Assembly (NCBI GenBank): GCA_025330725.1
Contig: JAIWND010000001.1
Span: forward strand, 124,001-188,000
Length of the DNA: 64,000 nucleotides
Source: Chlamydoabsidia padenii
Lineage: Eukaryota > Mucoromycota > Mucoromycetes > Mucorales > Cunninghamellaceae
Direction of reading: 5' to 3'
The notes beneath the pieces are model-generated. The model searched no databases and was not told the origin of the DNA. It worked only from the letters and a program-made list of their open reading frames with translations. Made by a program: the position numbers and the translations under genes. Of the stretch, positions 22,562 through 34,148 are shown one piece after another. Position 1 is the stretch's first letter. Every line of letters begins with the position of its first letter.

Positions 22562-24026
22562 ATGCTTACGGCAGCACTCACCAGTCCAGCCACCTCATCA
22601 AGGCCATTCACAGCACCAACTGAATCGATAAATCTTCCCAACAACAACGGCAGTGCTCACAACAATGATAAAATGGAGGAAACAGAACCTGTCCATCTTC
22701 GTATTGTACCTCATTTGGGTAACACTCGATCCATGGTGTTTGGGGTGATCGAAAGGGATGTGACCGATGGCATTTTACTCAAGATTGGAAGGTTTACCGA
22801 CAAGTACGCTTCACCAACAAGAATCGCCTTTAAAAGCAAAGTGGTAAGCCGGGGTCACGCTGAAATGTGGACAAACAATGGCAAGGTAAGAAAAAAGTGA
22901 TTGGGAGGAAGGCAGGAAATCATAATAAAATCACTCCACACCATCCAAAGGTGTTTGTTAAGGAGAATTGATTGAAAAGGAGGAGGAGGGGTGGGGAGGA
23001 AAAAGAATACATGAACTAACATTTGACTCTTCTAGTTTTATATCCGTGATACCAAATCATCCTCAGGCACCTTTTTAAACCATGTCCGTCTCTCACCTCC
23101 AAACCAAGAATCAAGACCCTTCTTACTGACTGATGGTGATGTTATTCAACTAGGTGTCGATTACCAAGGTGGCAATGAAGGTAATAACGATCCTTCGTCA
23201 TGATATATATATATATATATACTAACTAGTCTAACAATCTGTAGAGGTGTACCGATGCGTCAGAATGCGCCTGGAGATCAATCGTCCGGCTCAAAACAGA
23301 ACAACATTCAGGTAAACCCAAACAGCATGCAAACGAATGGATAAAGACTTACGCCCTTTATATATATATATATAGTTTGAATACATTCCAGTCATTACGG
23401 AATATGACTACACCACCCAACAATGTCAGTATCCTCGACTCAGCCATGGGTTGCAATAATACCAACACTAGTGGAATCACCAACAACAACAACGACAACG
23501 ACATCCATGTTGAAGAATGTTGCATTTGTTTATATGCCTTGGCTCCCTTCCAATGTTTGTTTGTGGCTCCATGCTCTCATACCTTCCACTACAAATGTGT
23601 CACTCCACTGCTTGTCAATCATCCTGGCTTCAACTGTCCTTTATGTAGGAGTTATGCTGATCTTGATGCAAGTGTAGCGGTGGAAGCTAGCGAAGTAAAT
23701 AACCTCTCTTGCTATAAAGACCGAGAAACTATCACTTGACGACTCATCTGTTTTTTTTTTTTTTTTTTTTTTTGATATAGGTAATGGAAATGTATAAACG
23801 GGAAAAACAACAAGCAAAAGCGGTTCTTGCCTCTACATCTATCGGTATGGCGGCTGCTAGTCTTGTCGATACCAGAACTGATGACTCTATCATTGAAGGT
23901 AAGAAGAGAATATTCCTCGTGATTCACACAACTAACTATCATCAATGCTTTTGCTTTTTTTTAGATTCTTCTCGTCCAACTGACTCGTCCTGCATTCCAT
24001 CTCCAACGCATCCTAGCCCGTCCTAA
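22562..24026 (+). CDS. FHA-RING E3 ubiquitin ligase (Dma1/CHFR-RNF8-like)
   Basis: Six exons, 22562-22885, 23036-23180, 23245-23311, 23376-23694, 23781-23898 and 23965-24026, give 344 residues in frame. An FHA domain spans about residues 50-180: LKIGRFTDKY (the Gly-Arg of the phosphothreonine pocket), FKSKVVSRGHAEMW (SRxH motif) and FYIRDTKSSSGTFLNHVRLS. A RING-H2 finger follows: CCICLYALAP...CSHTFHYKC...NCPLCR. This FHA-then-RING order is that of Dma1/Dma2, mitotic and septation checkpoint ligases in yeasts. The N-terminus is Ser/Thr/Asn-rich. The 5' leader at 22380-22560 is pyrimidine-rich. Short TA-repeats occur in two introns. Confidence 0.92.
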
Positions 24027-24308
24027 TCTGAACCCATAATGATCATTCAAATCATCATTGTATCAATCCCCTAGTATAGTGTGTATTGTTTATATGTGTC
24101 TTTACCCTCTTCCCCTCTTACCACGATGGAATATATACCATCTTTGCACTAGTATATCGTTTATATTCAATCCCTTTTAATAAAATAACAATAATTATAC
24201 ATACTTGTGTTTTTAAAAACATAAAAAGACTTGATTATTTATTATATGATTTGACACCAAAAAAAACAAACTATATTACAACTATTCTAAACAAAGGATC
24301 CCACCCAA

Positions 24309-25525
24309 TCAAGGGTTCTTTTCATAAGAGTAAGTAGCTTGCAAACGTCGATGCAAGTGGGCACCGGCAGTCAAGACCTGACCATTTTCATCCTTTTGAA
24401 TGGTAGAGGCAGGCACCATAGCAGAGGGAATGGGCACCAAAGGAGTAGCGTCTTCAGGGTGGACAAAGAAGGGCATCGAGTAACGATCGACATGGTTGTG
24501 TTCGGGTAAAAAGGTGACCCGATGCATTGTGGATTTGAAGAGACCCCCCGACCATTCTTGCATTTGATCGCCAACGTTGACCAAGATACTGCCATCAATC
24601 AAAGGCGCCGAGATCCATTCTTCCCGATTGGCCTGGACTTCCAAACCGGGCACATCCTTTTGGAATAACAGGGTGATCGAGCCATAGTCAGAGTGAGCAC
24701 CTGCCCGCACTGTGTCTTGATAGCTTGCTTCACCACCACGAGGATATTTCAAAAACCGCAAAATTTCCCCACTTGGTTCGTCATAGTGATGTCGTTTCGT
24801 AAACCATTCCACTCCGCCTTCAGATTCAGGGATTGCCAAAGCCCGTGCAAATGCTTCCAGTACACGCATCGCTGTCGCATGGCAAGCCTAGATTAATAAT
24901 ACCAAACGTTCTTTAATTCATTCCATACTTGTTGATATGGATACACATATTTACTTACTCTTGAAAACGATTGGATGAATTCTTCGTTTTGAGCAAACAG
25001 TTCGGGAAGAGGAGCAAAGGATTTTCCATTCACAAAGTTGCGAAAGTTGAAGCCTCTATAAAATTCAATACAAAAGGTAATTAGTCAAATATACTATTAC
25101 ATACCCATTTTTTTTTACTCACTCTTTATGATCACCCTGGCGCTGATGTTCGGGGTCCAAACTTTAAAAAACAAAAAAAAATCGTATCAGTTAAAGTAGT
25201 TGCACGGTTAAAACAGATGTTCTGACTTACGTTTCGCTGTAGAGTTCGGAATAACCATGGTTGTGTTCTTGAATAAGGTGTTTTCGTTTTTCTTCAGCAG
25301 GCAAGTCAAAGTATTCCTTGCTCTAAAAAGGAAAAAAAAGGTGTTAGTCATTAACTATTGGTTTTAATATCTTACCAAAGCAAAGGCACGGTCCACTTGA
25401 TCTTGAGGTAAACCATGGTGGGTCATGTAAAAGAATCCAATTGAACTACAAGCTGCCAATACTTGTTCAGCAACGACATTGGGGTCTTGACTAAAGTCTA
25501 TGACAGGGATAGTACGAGGTGACAT
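24309..25525 (-). CDS. 2-oxoglutarate/Fe(II)-dependent dioxygenase (isopenicillin N synthase-like)
   Basis: Five exons from the ATG at 25525 to the TGA at 24309. The start MSPRTIPVIDFSQDP and GFFYMTHHGLPQDQVDRAF are the N-terminal DIOX_N domain. The core has the iron ligands HSD (AGAHSDYGSITLLFQ) and a distal His (STMHRVTFLP), and the 2-oxoglutarate-binding Arg-x-Ser is RYSMPFF. ILVNVGDQMQEWSGG is the usual strand between them. Family members hydroxylate or desaturate small molecules; the substrate cannot be inferred. The neighbours are housekeeping genes, so there is no biosynthetic-cluster context. Confidence 0.9.
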
Positions 25526-25627
25526 TATAAAATAAAAGTATGACAAGGGAGGAAGCGGAAGAAGGAAGAAAAAAAGAAAAAAAAAGAATTTATACATTAT
25601 CCGAATCGTAATGCCAATCCCCGACAT

Positions 25628-25640
25628 TTTCAAATACCGC
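25628..25640. promoter_or_regulatory. Bipartite TTTCAAATACCGC element upstream of the dioxygenase
   Basis: TTTCAAATACCGC is about 103 nt upstream of the dioxygenase ATG, with CCCCGAC eight bases before it. Instance of the recurring element. Confidence 0.45.
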
Positions 25641-25708
25641 ATATCAGAAGATTATGCGATTTGCTGCAAGGTAAAAAAAAAAAAAAGTTTATTATACAAC
25701 TATCTATT

Positions 25709-26931
25709 CTAATGATGAGGAGCTTGTTTTTCGGCATCTACGTGGATAAGGATTTCTTGTACCATGGCAATTTCATTCTTGACCGAAGTACGGACATGTT
25801 GTTCAATACGATGAGCTTCTTTAATCGATAATTTTGGGTCCAATTGTAGAATCATATCCAAGTGCTTGAAGGGACCTAGTTTCCTACCACGTATCGAATA
25901 GTAATCAATCAATTGAGGTTCATGTTCCTATTAAAAAAAAAAAAGTGGGCTGTTAATCAATCATCACTTCTCCTCTGTTTATTCCTCTTTACCTTCACTT
26001 TAGCAATGACAGATTTGACTTTATCGATTTCATCCGATGGTAATCCACGATCTATCAATTCCTTGGTAGAACTAATCATAATATCCGCACCACTTTTCAC
26101 AATGAGACCAGAGACCAGTAATCCACCTAAAGGATCTAAAACAGGCATCCCGGCATAAGATCCACCAATGGCCACTAATGCAATCACACTGGAGAAGGCG
26201 TCCGATCGATGATGCCTATTGAATACATTTTTTTTCATTAAAAAAAAAAAGGTCCATTCAAGCCCACACCAAATCCTGTCTTCTTCTTCTCCTTACCAAG
26301 CATTTGCAATCAACACATCACTATGTTCTGTTTTCCCAATTTTGATAGCTATCAAAGAAAGAAGAAAAAGTTAATATCCATGATTTCCCCCTCCCTCCGT
26401 CATACTACTTACTTGCATGATAAAGCCATTCTTTAATAACAACACTTGCAAGAGCAAACCAAGCCGCATTTGGATCAAGTGAGGTACTATGGTGATGATG
26501 ATGCTCCATATGGAAGAGTGAAGACAAGACTGAGGTGGATGAAGAGGTTGACGTGGATGGTGATGTGTTTGAAGAAGAGGCAGTGGCATCAACAGAGGAG
26601 GTCGTTAGGCTGGAGATTGCATCCGCTACCGCACCGGAGGGGGTTGTATTCATCACCCCCATCAAAAGATCAAACGAATGTAATCCAATAGCAATCCCAC
26701 CAGTAATTAATAACGTCGATACTGCAAATGACCCAACCGTTTCGTATTTTCCTAAATCAAAAATAAGGTGAGTATCAGCCAAAAAGATCCTGTTTCTTTA
26801 CCATAACCATAGGGATAAATTGAATCTGGTGGTTTCCTTGACATTTTAAAAGTGTAGAGTGTGACAAAATCACTAAGCAGATCTAAAAAAAAACCAACCA
26901 AGATTAGTTGACGATGAAGAGTACACCCCCT

Positions 26932-26968
<37 letters not shown>

Positions 26969-27429
26969 TTGACACCTTGTTTCTTACCACTAAATGAATG
27001 CGCCGCATCAGCCAGTAAGGATGCCGAGTTCATTAGCCTATTCAAATAGAGAATTAGTAAAACATCATTTTTTATTTTATTACATACCATCCTGCCACCC
27101 CTTTAGATGCTGTCAGACCCACGTTGGCTGCCAACCCAATGTACGTGATTTGCATCCCTTTCTTCCCTATGTCAAAAAAGTAAAAGTCAATATCAACCTA
27201 TTCCAAATTGCTTCATACAATAACTATTACCTGATCCTTTTAAAGTTGAGGCAAGATCGCCAGGAGGTTCACCATGATGGTGAGACCCGTGGTGACGAAT
27301 CAAAGTAGTAGGAAGATAAGGCCGTTGTCGTAGTGGCAAGCAAAGGGGAGTTAATCTTGTGATACATATTGGAGTCGAATAGAGTGATAGTATAGGTAGA
27401 CCAGTTCCGGCAAGTCGTGCAAGTCCCAT
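25709..27429 (-). CDS. Cation diffusion facilitator metal transporter (MMT1/2-like)
   Basis: Eight or so exons from the ATG at 27429 to the TAG at 25709. The N-terminus (MGLARLAGTGLPILSLYST, then Arg/His-rich) could be a mitochondrial presequence. Membrane spans include GMQITYIGLAANVGLTASKG and LMNSASLLADAAHSFSDLLSD, where Asp and His of ADAAHSFSD are the CDF metal site, and after a His-rich cytosolic loop (MEHHHHHSTS) HHRSDAFSSVIALVAIGGSY supplies the second metal site (HxxxD type). The C-terminal cytosolic domain (DYYSIRGRKLGPFKHLDMIL) ends KQAPHH. MMT proteins export iron from mitochondria; zinc or manganese transport cannot be excluded. A T-run of over 30 nt lies in the intron near 26934-26967. 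Confidence 0.9.
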
Positions 27430-27947
27430 GCTTTTTTAAAAAGAAGAATTTTGGACAAGAGAAAAAGTATTGAAAGAGATACCATAAAATAAAAAATGGC
27501 GCTCTTTTAAAAAAGGATCTTATCAGATTGTAGGTACAAATCCTGGTTCAGGTTGTCAAAAGCCCTTGGTATTGTACTCAACTGAAACCAAATATCATGA
27601 TAACTGAGCCACCCGAATTATTCGACTTATTCTTTGTCTGAGCGAGAGAGCATGTTTAAAGTCTCTGCGTTGATGTGATTTGTTACATAGAGCAAAGCGG
27701 CGATTGAAACACCGACTAACCCCTTGATGCATTGATGTCATTCAATGAGGTCTTTCTACATAATGACGTTTTGCCCATTCTGTAGATTAAAGTTTAAGAT
27801 AATGTAGATTGTAATAAAGTAGAGATTTGTTTATTGTAGATAACAAACAAACAAAAAAAAAAAAAAAAGTAAGAATAAATATAAAAAAAAAAAAGGTAAC
27901 ATGGATAAAGAAGTAGTCTATCAAACTAGTAAATCTATATCTACCAT
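27430..27947. other. Spacer upstream of the CDF gene
   Basis: GGCGCTCTTTTAAA at about 27497 and GCGGCGATTGAAA at about 27697 are variants of the recurring element. Two A-runs lie at 27854-27868 and 27882-27893. No gene seen. Confidence 0.45.
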
Positions 27948-29404
27948 TTAAATAGCACCTTCCGCCTGTTGTAGCTTGAACCAATCAACGGTTTCTTGAA
28001 TACCTTGTTTAACAGCAAAACGAGGTTCCCAGCCCAAATACTTTTTGGCACGAGTGATATCAGGTTTTCGTTTCTTGGGATCATCCATGGCAGCAGGCAG
28101 AATCTTGATTTCAACATCGTCAACGAGAGTGGTCACAGGTGATGATATGACTTGGTCACGAATCATACAAGCAAAGTCCTTGATGGTGTATTCTTCAGTG
28201 TTACCCAAATTGACTGGTTCCATATAATTCTTGTTCATCAACAGGATCAAGCCATCCACCAGATCGTGCACATACTGGAATGATCGTGTTTGGTCCCCGT
28301 CACCGTAAAGTGTCAATGGTTCGCCACGAAGTGCTTGCATGATAAAGTTACTGACTACCCGTCCGTCCGCAGGTGACATTCGTGGCCCTAATTGTGTGTG
28401 TGTAATCCGTGTGAGTATCTTTTTTTTTTTTTTTTTTTTTACATGTTTTATTAAAGTGTTATTTACCAAATGTGCTGTAGTAGAGAGATGGGATAATAAA
28501 AGAAGGTTTAGTCTCATTATTTCTTCTAGTACGTTTCACTTACTTGAATATCCGAGCCACCCTTACATCCACATCGTTTTGTCTCATATAAGAGTAAGTC
28601 AGAGTTTCAGCTATCCGTTTCCCTTCATCATAACAAGCCCGTGGACCGATTGGATTGACATGACCCCAATAGGTCTCCTTTTGAGGATGTTCTTCAGGAT
28701 CACCATAGATTTCTATATAAACAAAAAACAAACAATCAGTCAGTTAACAGAAGCGAAAGAAGGACAAGTGTCTTACCAGAAGTAGATGTCAATAAAAATC
28801 TAGCCTTCGTTCGTTTCGCCAAACCAAGCATATTGATTGTCCCCATCACACTGGTTTTGACCGTCTTTGTTGGATTATATTGATAATGAGGAGGAGAAGC
28901 AGGACAGGCGAGATGATAGATTTGAGTCACTTCGATCATGAAAGGATCCACCACATCATGACTGACCAATTCAAAGTGAGGGTGACCAATCCAGTGTTGC
29001 ACATTACGTTTGGAGCCGGTAAAAAAGTTGTCCAACACAATGACTTCGTGACCCATCCACATTAATCGATCCACCAAGTGAGAACCCACAAAGCCAGCAC
29101 CACCAGTAACCAGAATACGTTCACGTTTTGCAGGACTGAGTTGTCGGACAGCAGGGTAGTTTCGTTGCATTGAGTATTGTACAGTACCATCTTCCAAGAG
29201 TTGTCGGTCTGGTGTTTCTTTAGGCAAGTAGAGTTGACGGAGCCAAGATAAAGGGACATCTGACCCTACGGATGAATCGCCTACATGGTCGACGTGATCC
29301 CGTGTTGGTATAGGTGCAATGGTATATTTGTGGTGGGTTGTAGGTTTGTTGTTGTGCTGTGTTGTGTCATCACAGCTGGTGGCTTCTGTTGAGTTGCTTG
29401 ACAT
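27948..29404 (-). CDS. UDP-glucuronic acid decarboxylase (UDP-xylose synthase)
   Basis: Extended short-chain dehydrogenase that converts UDP-glucuronate to UDP-xylose with bound NAD. Exons run from the ATG at 29404 to the TAA at 27948, with introns near 28770-28715, 28535-28390 (the latter containing a T-run). The Rossmann motif is [17 protein letters not shown]. Next come [13 protein letters not shown] and the strongly conserved [15 protein letters not shown] block. The catalytic triad is in LLTSTSEIYGDP and RACYDEGKR (YxxxK). The C-terminal half has [19 protein letters not shown] and [16 protein letters not shown]. No N-terminal membrane span is seen, so this is the cytosolic form. Mucoromycete walls are rich in glucuronate polymers, so a UDP-glucuronate branch enzyme is expected. 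Confidence 0.95.
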
Positions 29405-29560
29405 TAGTATGAGGGTGAGGAATACCAAAGGTACAATGGTAAAACAGGAATAGGTATATACAAGTAAAAGAGTAGAAGGTAAAAATGTGAATTAAAAAAG
29501 AAAAAGAGAGAAAGAGAGAGAAAAAGGAATGAAAAAAAAAATCATTCTTAACGGTCGATT

Positions 29561-29571
29561 TTTAAACGCCG
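29561..29571. promoter_or_regulatory. Bipartite TTTAAACGCCG element upstream of UDP-xylose synthase
   Basis: TTTAAACGCCG lies about 157 nt upstream of the ATG at 29404. Instance of the recurring element with GCCG in place of CCCG. Confidence 0.45.
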
Positions 29572-29767
29572 ATACATCCCCACACATTGGAAGAGACAAA
29601 TAAATCCTTTATTATAAAAGAGGGTTGAATAACAAGGAAGGTGGCAAACTAGATAACAATAGTGATATGGGAGGGTAGAGTAAGGAGAGAGGGTGTAGTA
29701 TCAACGTATGGATATGATATATAAAATAAACTAGAACAAAAATAAAAAAGATGGATAGTATAAACTA

Positions 29768-30764
<997 letters not shown>

Positions 30765-31637
30765 TGTTGTTATAAATAGTGGAGTGTAGGTTGGAATGTA
30801 TAAATGGAAGAGAAAGAGGCAAAGTGTGAGTTGGGTTGAGAAGAAGAGGGTTTCACCAGGAAAAAAATACGGGGTCGAATTTAACCCAAAAAGTTATCGG
30901 AATTGGAATATTTCCCACGTCATTTGTCAAACTGACACCCATTCAATCCAACAAAGTGAACCTCATCAACGTCCTTTTTTTTTTTTTTTTTTTTTCCAAA
31001 AAAATCATAATAATGTTTTACCAAAATAAAGTATTTTGAATGTTATTCTTTTGACTTTGTATATCAATACATCCTTTTCCTTCTCTCTCTCTCTCGCTTT
31101 ACAGTTGATATGGATATTCAAGCCCCGCATGTTGCATAAATGTCATCTATCATCCGCGTTCTCCTTAAAAACAAAAAGGTAGGTAGTAAGTCAATCTCAA
31201 GTAATTTGTTTTCTCAAGCAGAGTTATCATTATAGTATAAAGAATGATAAGAAAGCATGCTTATGATTTTCCGTAGAAATCAGGCAGCTCGGGGAAAAAA
31301 GGTTGGGCGAAGAGTCGTGCTTGTCAAATCCCGCTTCATGAGAACGATATATGTGATCCCAATGTCATGTCGTTCAGTACAATTTATTCCTATCATATGT
31401 GTTAGGCCATCAGACAATCAACTGCCTAATACTTTTTCGCTTATTACCAAGGCCTATGTACACAAAGTGCTTGATATGATTTTTTTATTACATCCAGAGT
31501 CATTTCTATACTATATCTACAGCTATGTCTACACTATAGTGAGAAGGAGGGAGGGGGATGATAAAAAGAGAGCCTAAATTATGTGAGTGAAGAAGGGATG
31601 AGAGATAAAGAATGCCAAAGACCATCACCACTTTTGT
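30765..31637. other. Rab promoter region and gene-poor spacer
   Basis: GGGGTCGAATTTAACCC at about 30871 is a variant element 107 nt upstream of the Rab ATG. Further matches are ATTCAAGCCCCGC near 31116 and GTCAAATCCCGC near 31323. A CT repeat sits at 31084-31096. The only long frame (31257-31577) has no protein-like features, and part of it is the dispersed repeat described separately. Confidence 0.45.
31376..31470 (+). repeat. Dispersed direct repeat, copy 1
   Basis: About 95 nt beginning CCTATCATATGTGTTAGGCC and containing AGACAATCAACT and CCTAATACTTTT. It closely resembles 33698-33795 in the same orientation, 2.3 kb away. Confidence 0.7.
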
Positions 31638-32110
31638 TCATCGTCCAATCCAACCTAATGTTAAAGAGTGAGCTGCTCGTTTCTTTCTTATTGTCTGATC
31701 ATCTATCCTACTGAATAAAAACATATTTAGTTGACCATTTTACCTTTCCCAGATCTGTCGAGGTGGGGTTTCGTTAAGACGTTCATGCAAAGTGGGTGAG
31801 GGTTTTCGTGATGAGACAGTTGATGATTTGTACCCAGTTTGACCGTGCATCCAGCCATAGACGTCGATTCAGGTAAATAGATGATCAGTCGTCCACGTTG
31901 TTACTTACGTTTGCTGGTATTTGGGTCACCTATTCACCTAAACGGAGAGTAAGAGAGAGAAAAGAGAGGTATCAATACCAGAACCTTGATGAAGTTGTTA
32001 AATCAAAAGAGAAAGACCTATTTTACAGAATCTACTCTTTTTTTTATTTTCCTGTTATTTGATTCCTTTACCTTTTCCCCTTGTTTGTCCATCACCAGTA
32101 CGCAGCCCAT
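31638..32110 (-). CDS. Possible small lipid-anchored protein (MGC start), exon structure uncertain
   Basis: Not recognised. Four coding-like pieces line up on the minus strand: 32110-32072 (MGCVLVMDKQGEK, donor GTAAAG), 31929-31909 (VTQIPAN, acceptor AATAG, donor GTAAGT), about 31861-31744 (DVYGWMHGQTGYKSS... to TPPRQIWER, donor GTAAAA) and 31707-31638 (IDDQTIRKKRAAHSLTLGWIGR, acceptor CAGTAG, then TGA). The last two join in frame and alone give 58 residues from the ATG at 31850. The intron before the third piece lacks a visible AG acceptor, so either the piece starts translation itself or the first two exons belong elsewhere. MGC at the start would suit N-myristoylation plus palmitoylation. 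Confidence 0.35.
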
Positions 32111-32598
32111 AAAAAAAGAGTTAGTATGTATCAATTCTACCTAAACATAAAGAAAGACGAAGAGAGAAGCAAAAGTATTAGTATCAAAGTCTTGAAGGGT
32201 GCAGACAGTATAACCTTACCATCCTCTTTCCCTCCATTAGAGATTCATCTACATTAGTAAAACATACCCATTACCACAGAGTCTGTTGTTTTGTCACCGC
32301 TTCCATTTATCTTTGCCTATTCGACTCCAACCATCGTGAGGTTCATATTTGTGATAAAGTTGGGTATTCGTTGTAAGTGGTAGTAGTTCGTGAATTACGT
32401 ACTAGGCGAAAGTTGGTGACTTGCTTGTAATTAATAGTTTTTCAACCCATTGTAAATGATACTGTACAGTCATAATGCCATGTTAAAGGTGAGTACATAA
32501 GACGAAAAAGAGAAAGGAGGAAAGAAGAAAGAGGAAGTAGAAGATTAAAGTGGTCCCTCCTTTTTTGCTTTCAAACACCGCTATTTGAAAATAGCAAA
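32111..32598. other. Spacer, no gene seen
   Basis: AT-rich sequence between the small minus-strand gene and the repeat array. TTTCAAACACCGC at about 32570 matches the recurring element. No coding frame is supported. Confidence 0.4.
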
Positions 32599-33195
32599 GG
32601 ACAGGTAAAAGTCATCACAAGTCTCGACTGGCTGGCACAAGGGTCTTCGTGCTTAAATTTTTGCGGTACCTTATGGTAGAAATAGGCTAAATAATACTCA
32701 CGGGCACTCTTGTCATGAGCATCACTTGTTCATTAAGCCAGTAGAGCTCTCTCAAGTTTCAAGGCAAGAGTAAGCGGGGTTTAAAATAAGTTTGGTCTTG
32801 TATGTCAATTTCCATTCTGCAACCTTTTTTTTACAAAAGTCAGGGTAAAACGATCTTGAGGCTATACTGCTCCATATAAGGGACTTGGTACAATGGTCAT
32901 TATGTAAACTTTGTTGGAAATAGGCTAAGGAATACACATGGCCACTTTAATCATTAGCATCACTTGTTCATTGAGGCAGTATAGCTCTCATAAGATTCAA
33001 GGTGAGGGTAAGCGGGTTTTGAAAATAAGTTTGCTCTCGTCTGTCCATTTTCATTCTGCAACTTTTTTTTACAAAAGTCAGGACAAAACAATCTTGAGGC
33101 TATATTGCTCCATACAGTGGACTTGGCACAATGGTCATTATGTAAACGTTGTTGAAATAGGCTGAGAAATGCACATGGTCACTTTTGTCATGTTG
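32599..33195 (+). repeat. Tandem array of a ~238-bp repeat (two full units and parts)
   Basis: GAAATAGGCT recurs at 32679, 32917 and 33154, a period of 237-238 nt, and the sequence between (AGCATCACTTGTTCATT, CATTCTGCAAC, TTTTTTTTACAAAAGTCAGG, TTGAGGCTATA, ATGGTCATTATGTAAAC) repeats with scattered substitutions. The start (ACAGGTAAAAGTCATCACAAG at 32600) also matches the reverse complement of the 53.8-54.4 kb array. Each unit contains GCGGG followed by TTTTGAAAA or TTTAAAA, a form of the promoter-like element. Confidence 0.85.
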
Positions 33196-33289
33196 GGCCA
33201 AAAGTAAAGAACTATCAGAATGGATTTGATATAGATCCTTCCAATACCATTTGGGGACATTTCTGAAAGGGACGGTTTCACTTTTTTTC

Positions 33290-33480
33290 CCTTGTGGACC
33301 GTTTCCCGCAAAGAGCAGGTTTCAAATCCCCCTTACCCTATGGTTCCTTGTAAGAGCTCTACCGTCTCAATGGACAATCGATGCTCATCAATAAATGGAC
33401 CATGAGCATTGCTTAGTCTGTTTACAACAAACTTTACATAGAACTCCAAGCGCCAAGTTTATATGGAGCTGTACAGGCTT
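33290..33480 (-). repeat. Inverted copy of the ~240-bp repeat
   Basis: Read on the minus strand it gives GAGCATCGATTGTCCATTGA, then GACGGTAGAGCTCTTACAAGG and GGGTAAGGGGGATTTGAAA. These match AGCATCACTTGTTCATTGAGGC, AGTATAGCTCTCATAAGATT and GGGTAAGCGGGTTTTGAAA of the neighbouring direct units. GCTCCATATAAACTTGG and TTCTATGTAAAGTTTGTTG extend the match upstream. Confidence 0.75.
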
Positions 33481-33484
33481 GCGG

Positions 33485-33486
<2 letters not shown>

Positions 33487-33536
<50 letters not shown>
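33487..33536. repeat. Homopolymer T50
   Basis: Uninterrupted 50 T on the + strand, directly next to the inverted repeat copy. Read on the minus strand, an A50 run sits just before the inverted unit. Confidence 0.9.
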
Positions 33537-33697
33537 CACCTCCCATGTCTAAAAAAGGACAGTATCAGGCCTCACATCGTTATCAAATCGATGCCAATAA
33601 ACTGACCGTGCACTTTTATGATGTATTCTCAGTAAAAATTTTAGCTTTCAGACACTCGTGTCAATCGAACCAAGTTTAAGGTCGTATGTACCTGTCC

Positions 33698-33795
33698 TTC
33701 CTATCATATGCATTAGGCCAACAGACAATCAACTACATACTGTACCTAATACTTTTCCGTTTACCACAAAGTCCTATGTATAAAGTTTTAGACAA
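33698..33795 (+). repeat. Dispersed direct repeat, copy 2
   Basis: CCTATCATATGCATTAGGCC...AGACAATCAACT...CCTAATACTTTTCCG...CCTATGTATAAAG matches 31376-31470 with a short insertion (ACATACTGTA). Confidence 0.7.
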
Positions 33796-34148
33796 AGCTA
33801 TACTGTATCAAAGTCAATAAGTCAAGCAAAAAAAAAGACAGTGCTGTAATCTATATCCGATCAGTTTATTTGCATCATAAAACATGTGTAGATCGTTGTT
33901 AATTTTCTTTTTTATTAACGTGGTTTGGTTTTAATTATGATAAAAGGTACAAACGATAATATAATAAAGTATATGAATAAATGTGATAAACTAAAACAAG
34001 GAGTAAACAAATATAACAAAGCATAAATGGATATCATATATATGGTCAACTATAAGTACTACAGACAATATGATACAAATTCCCTACTAGTCCAAACTAA
34101 GCTAAACAATAAAACACACGCACACACAGGTAAGCAGAATATGGTTCA

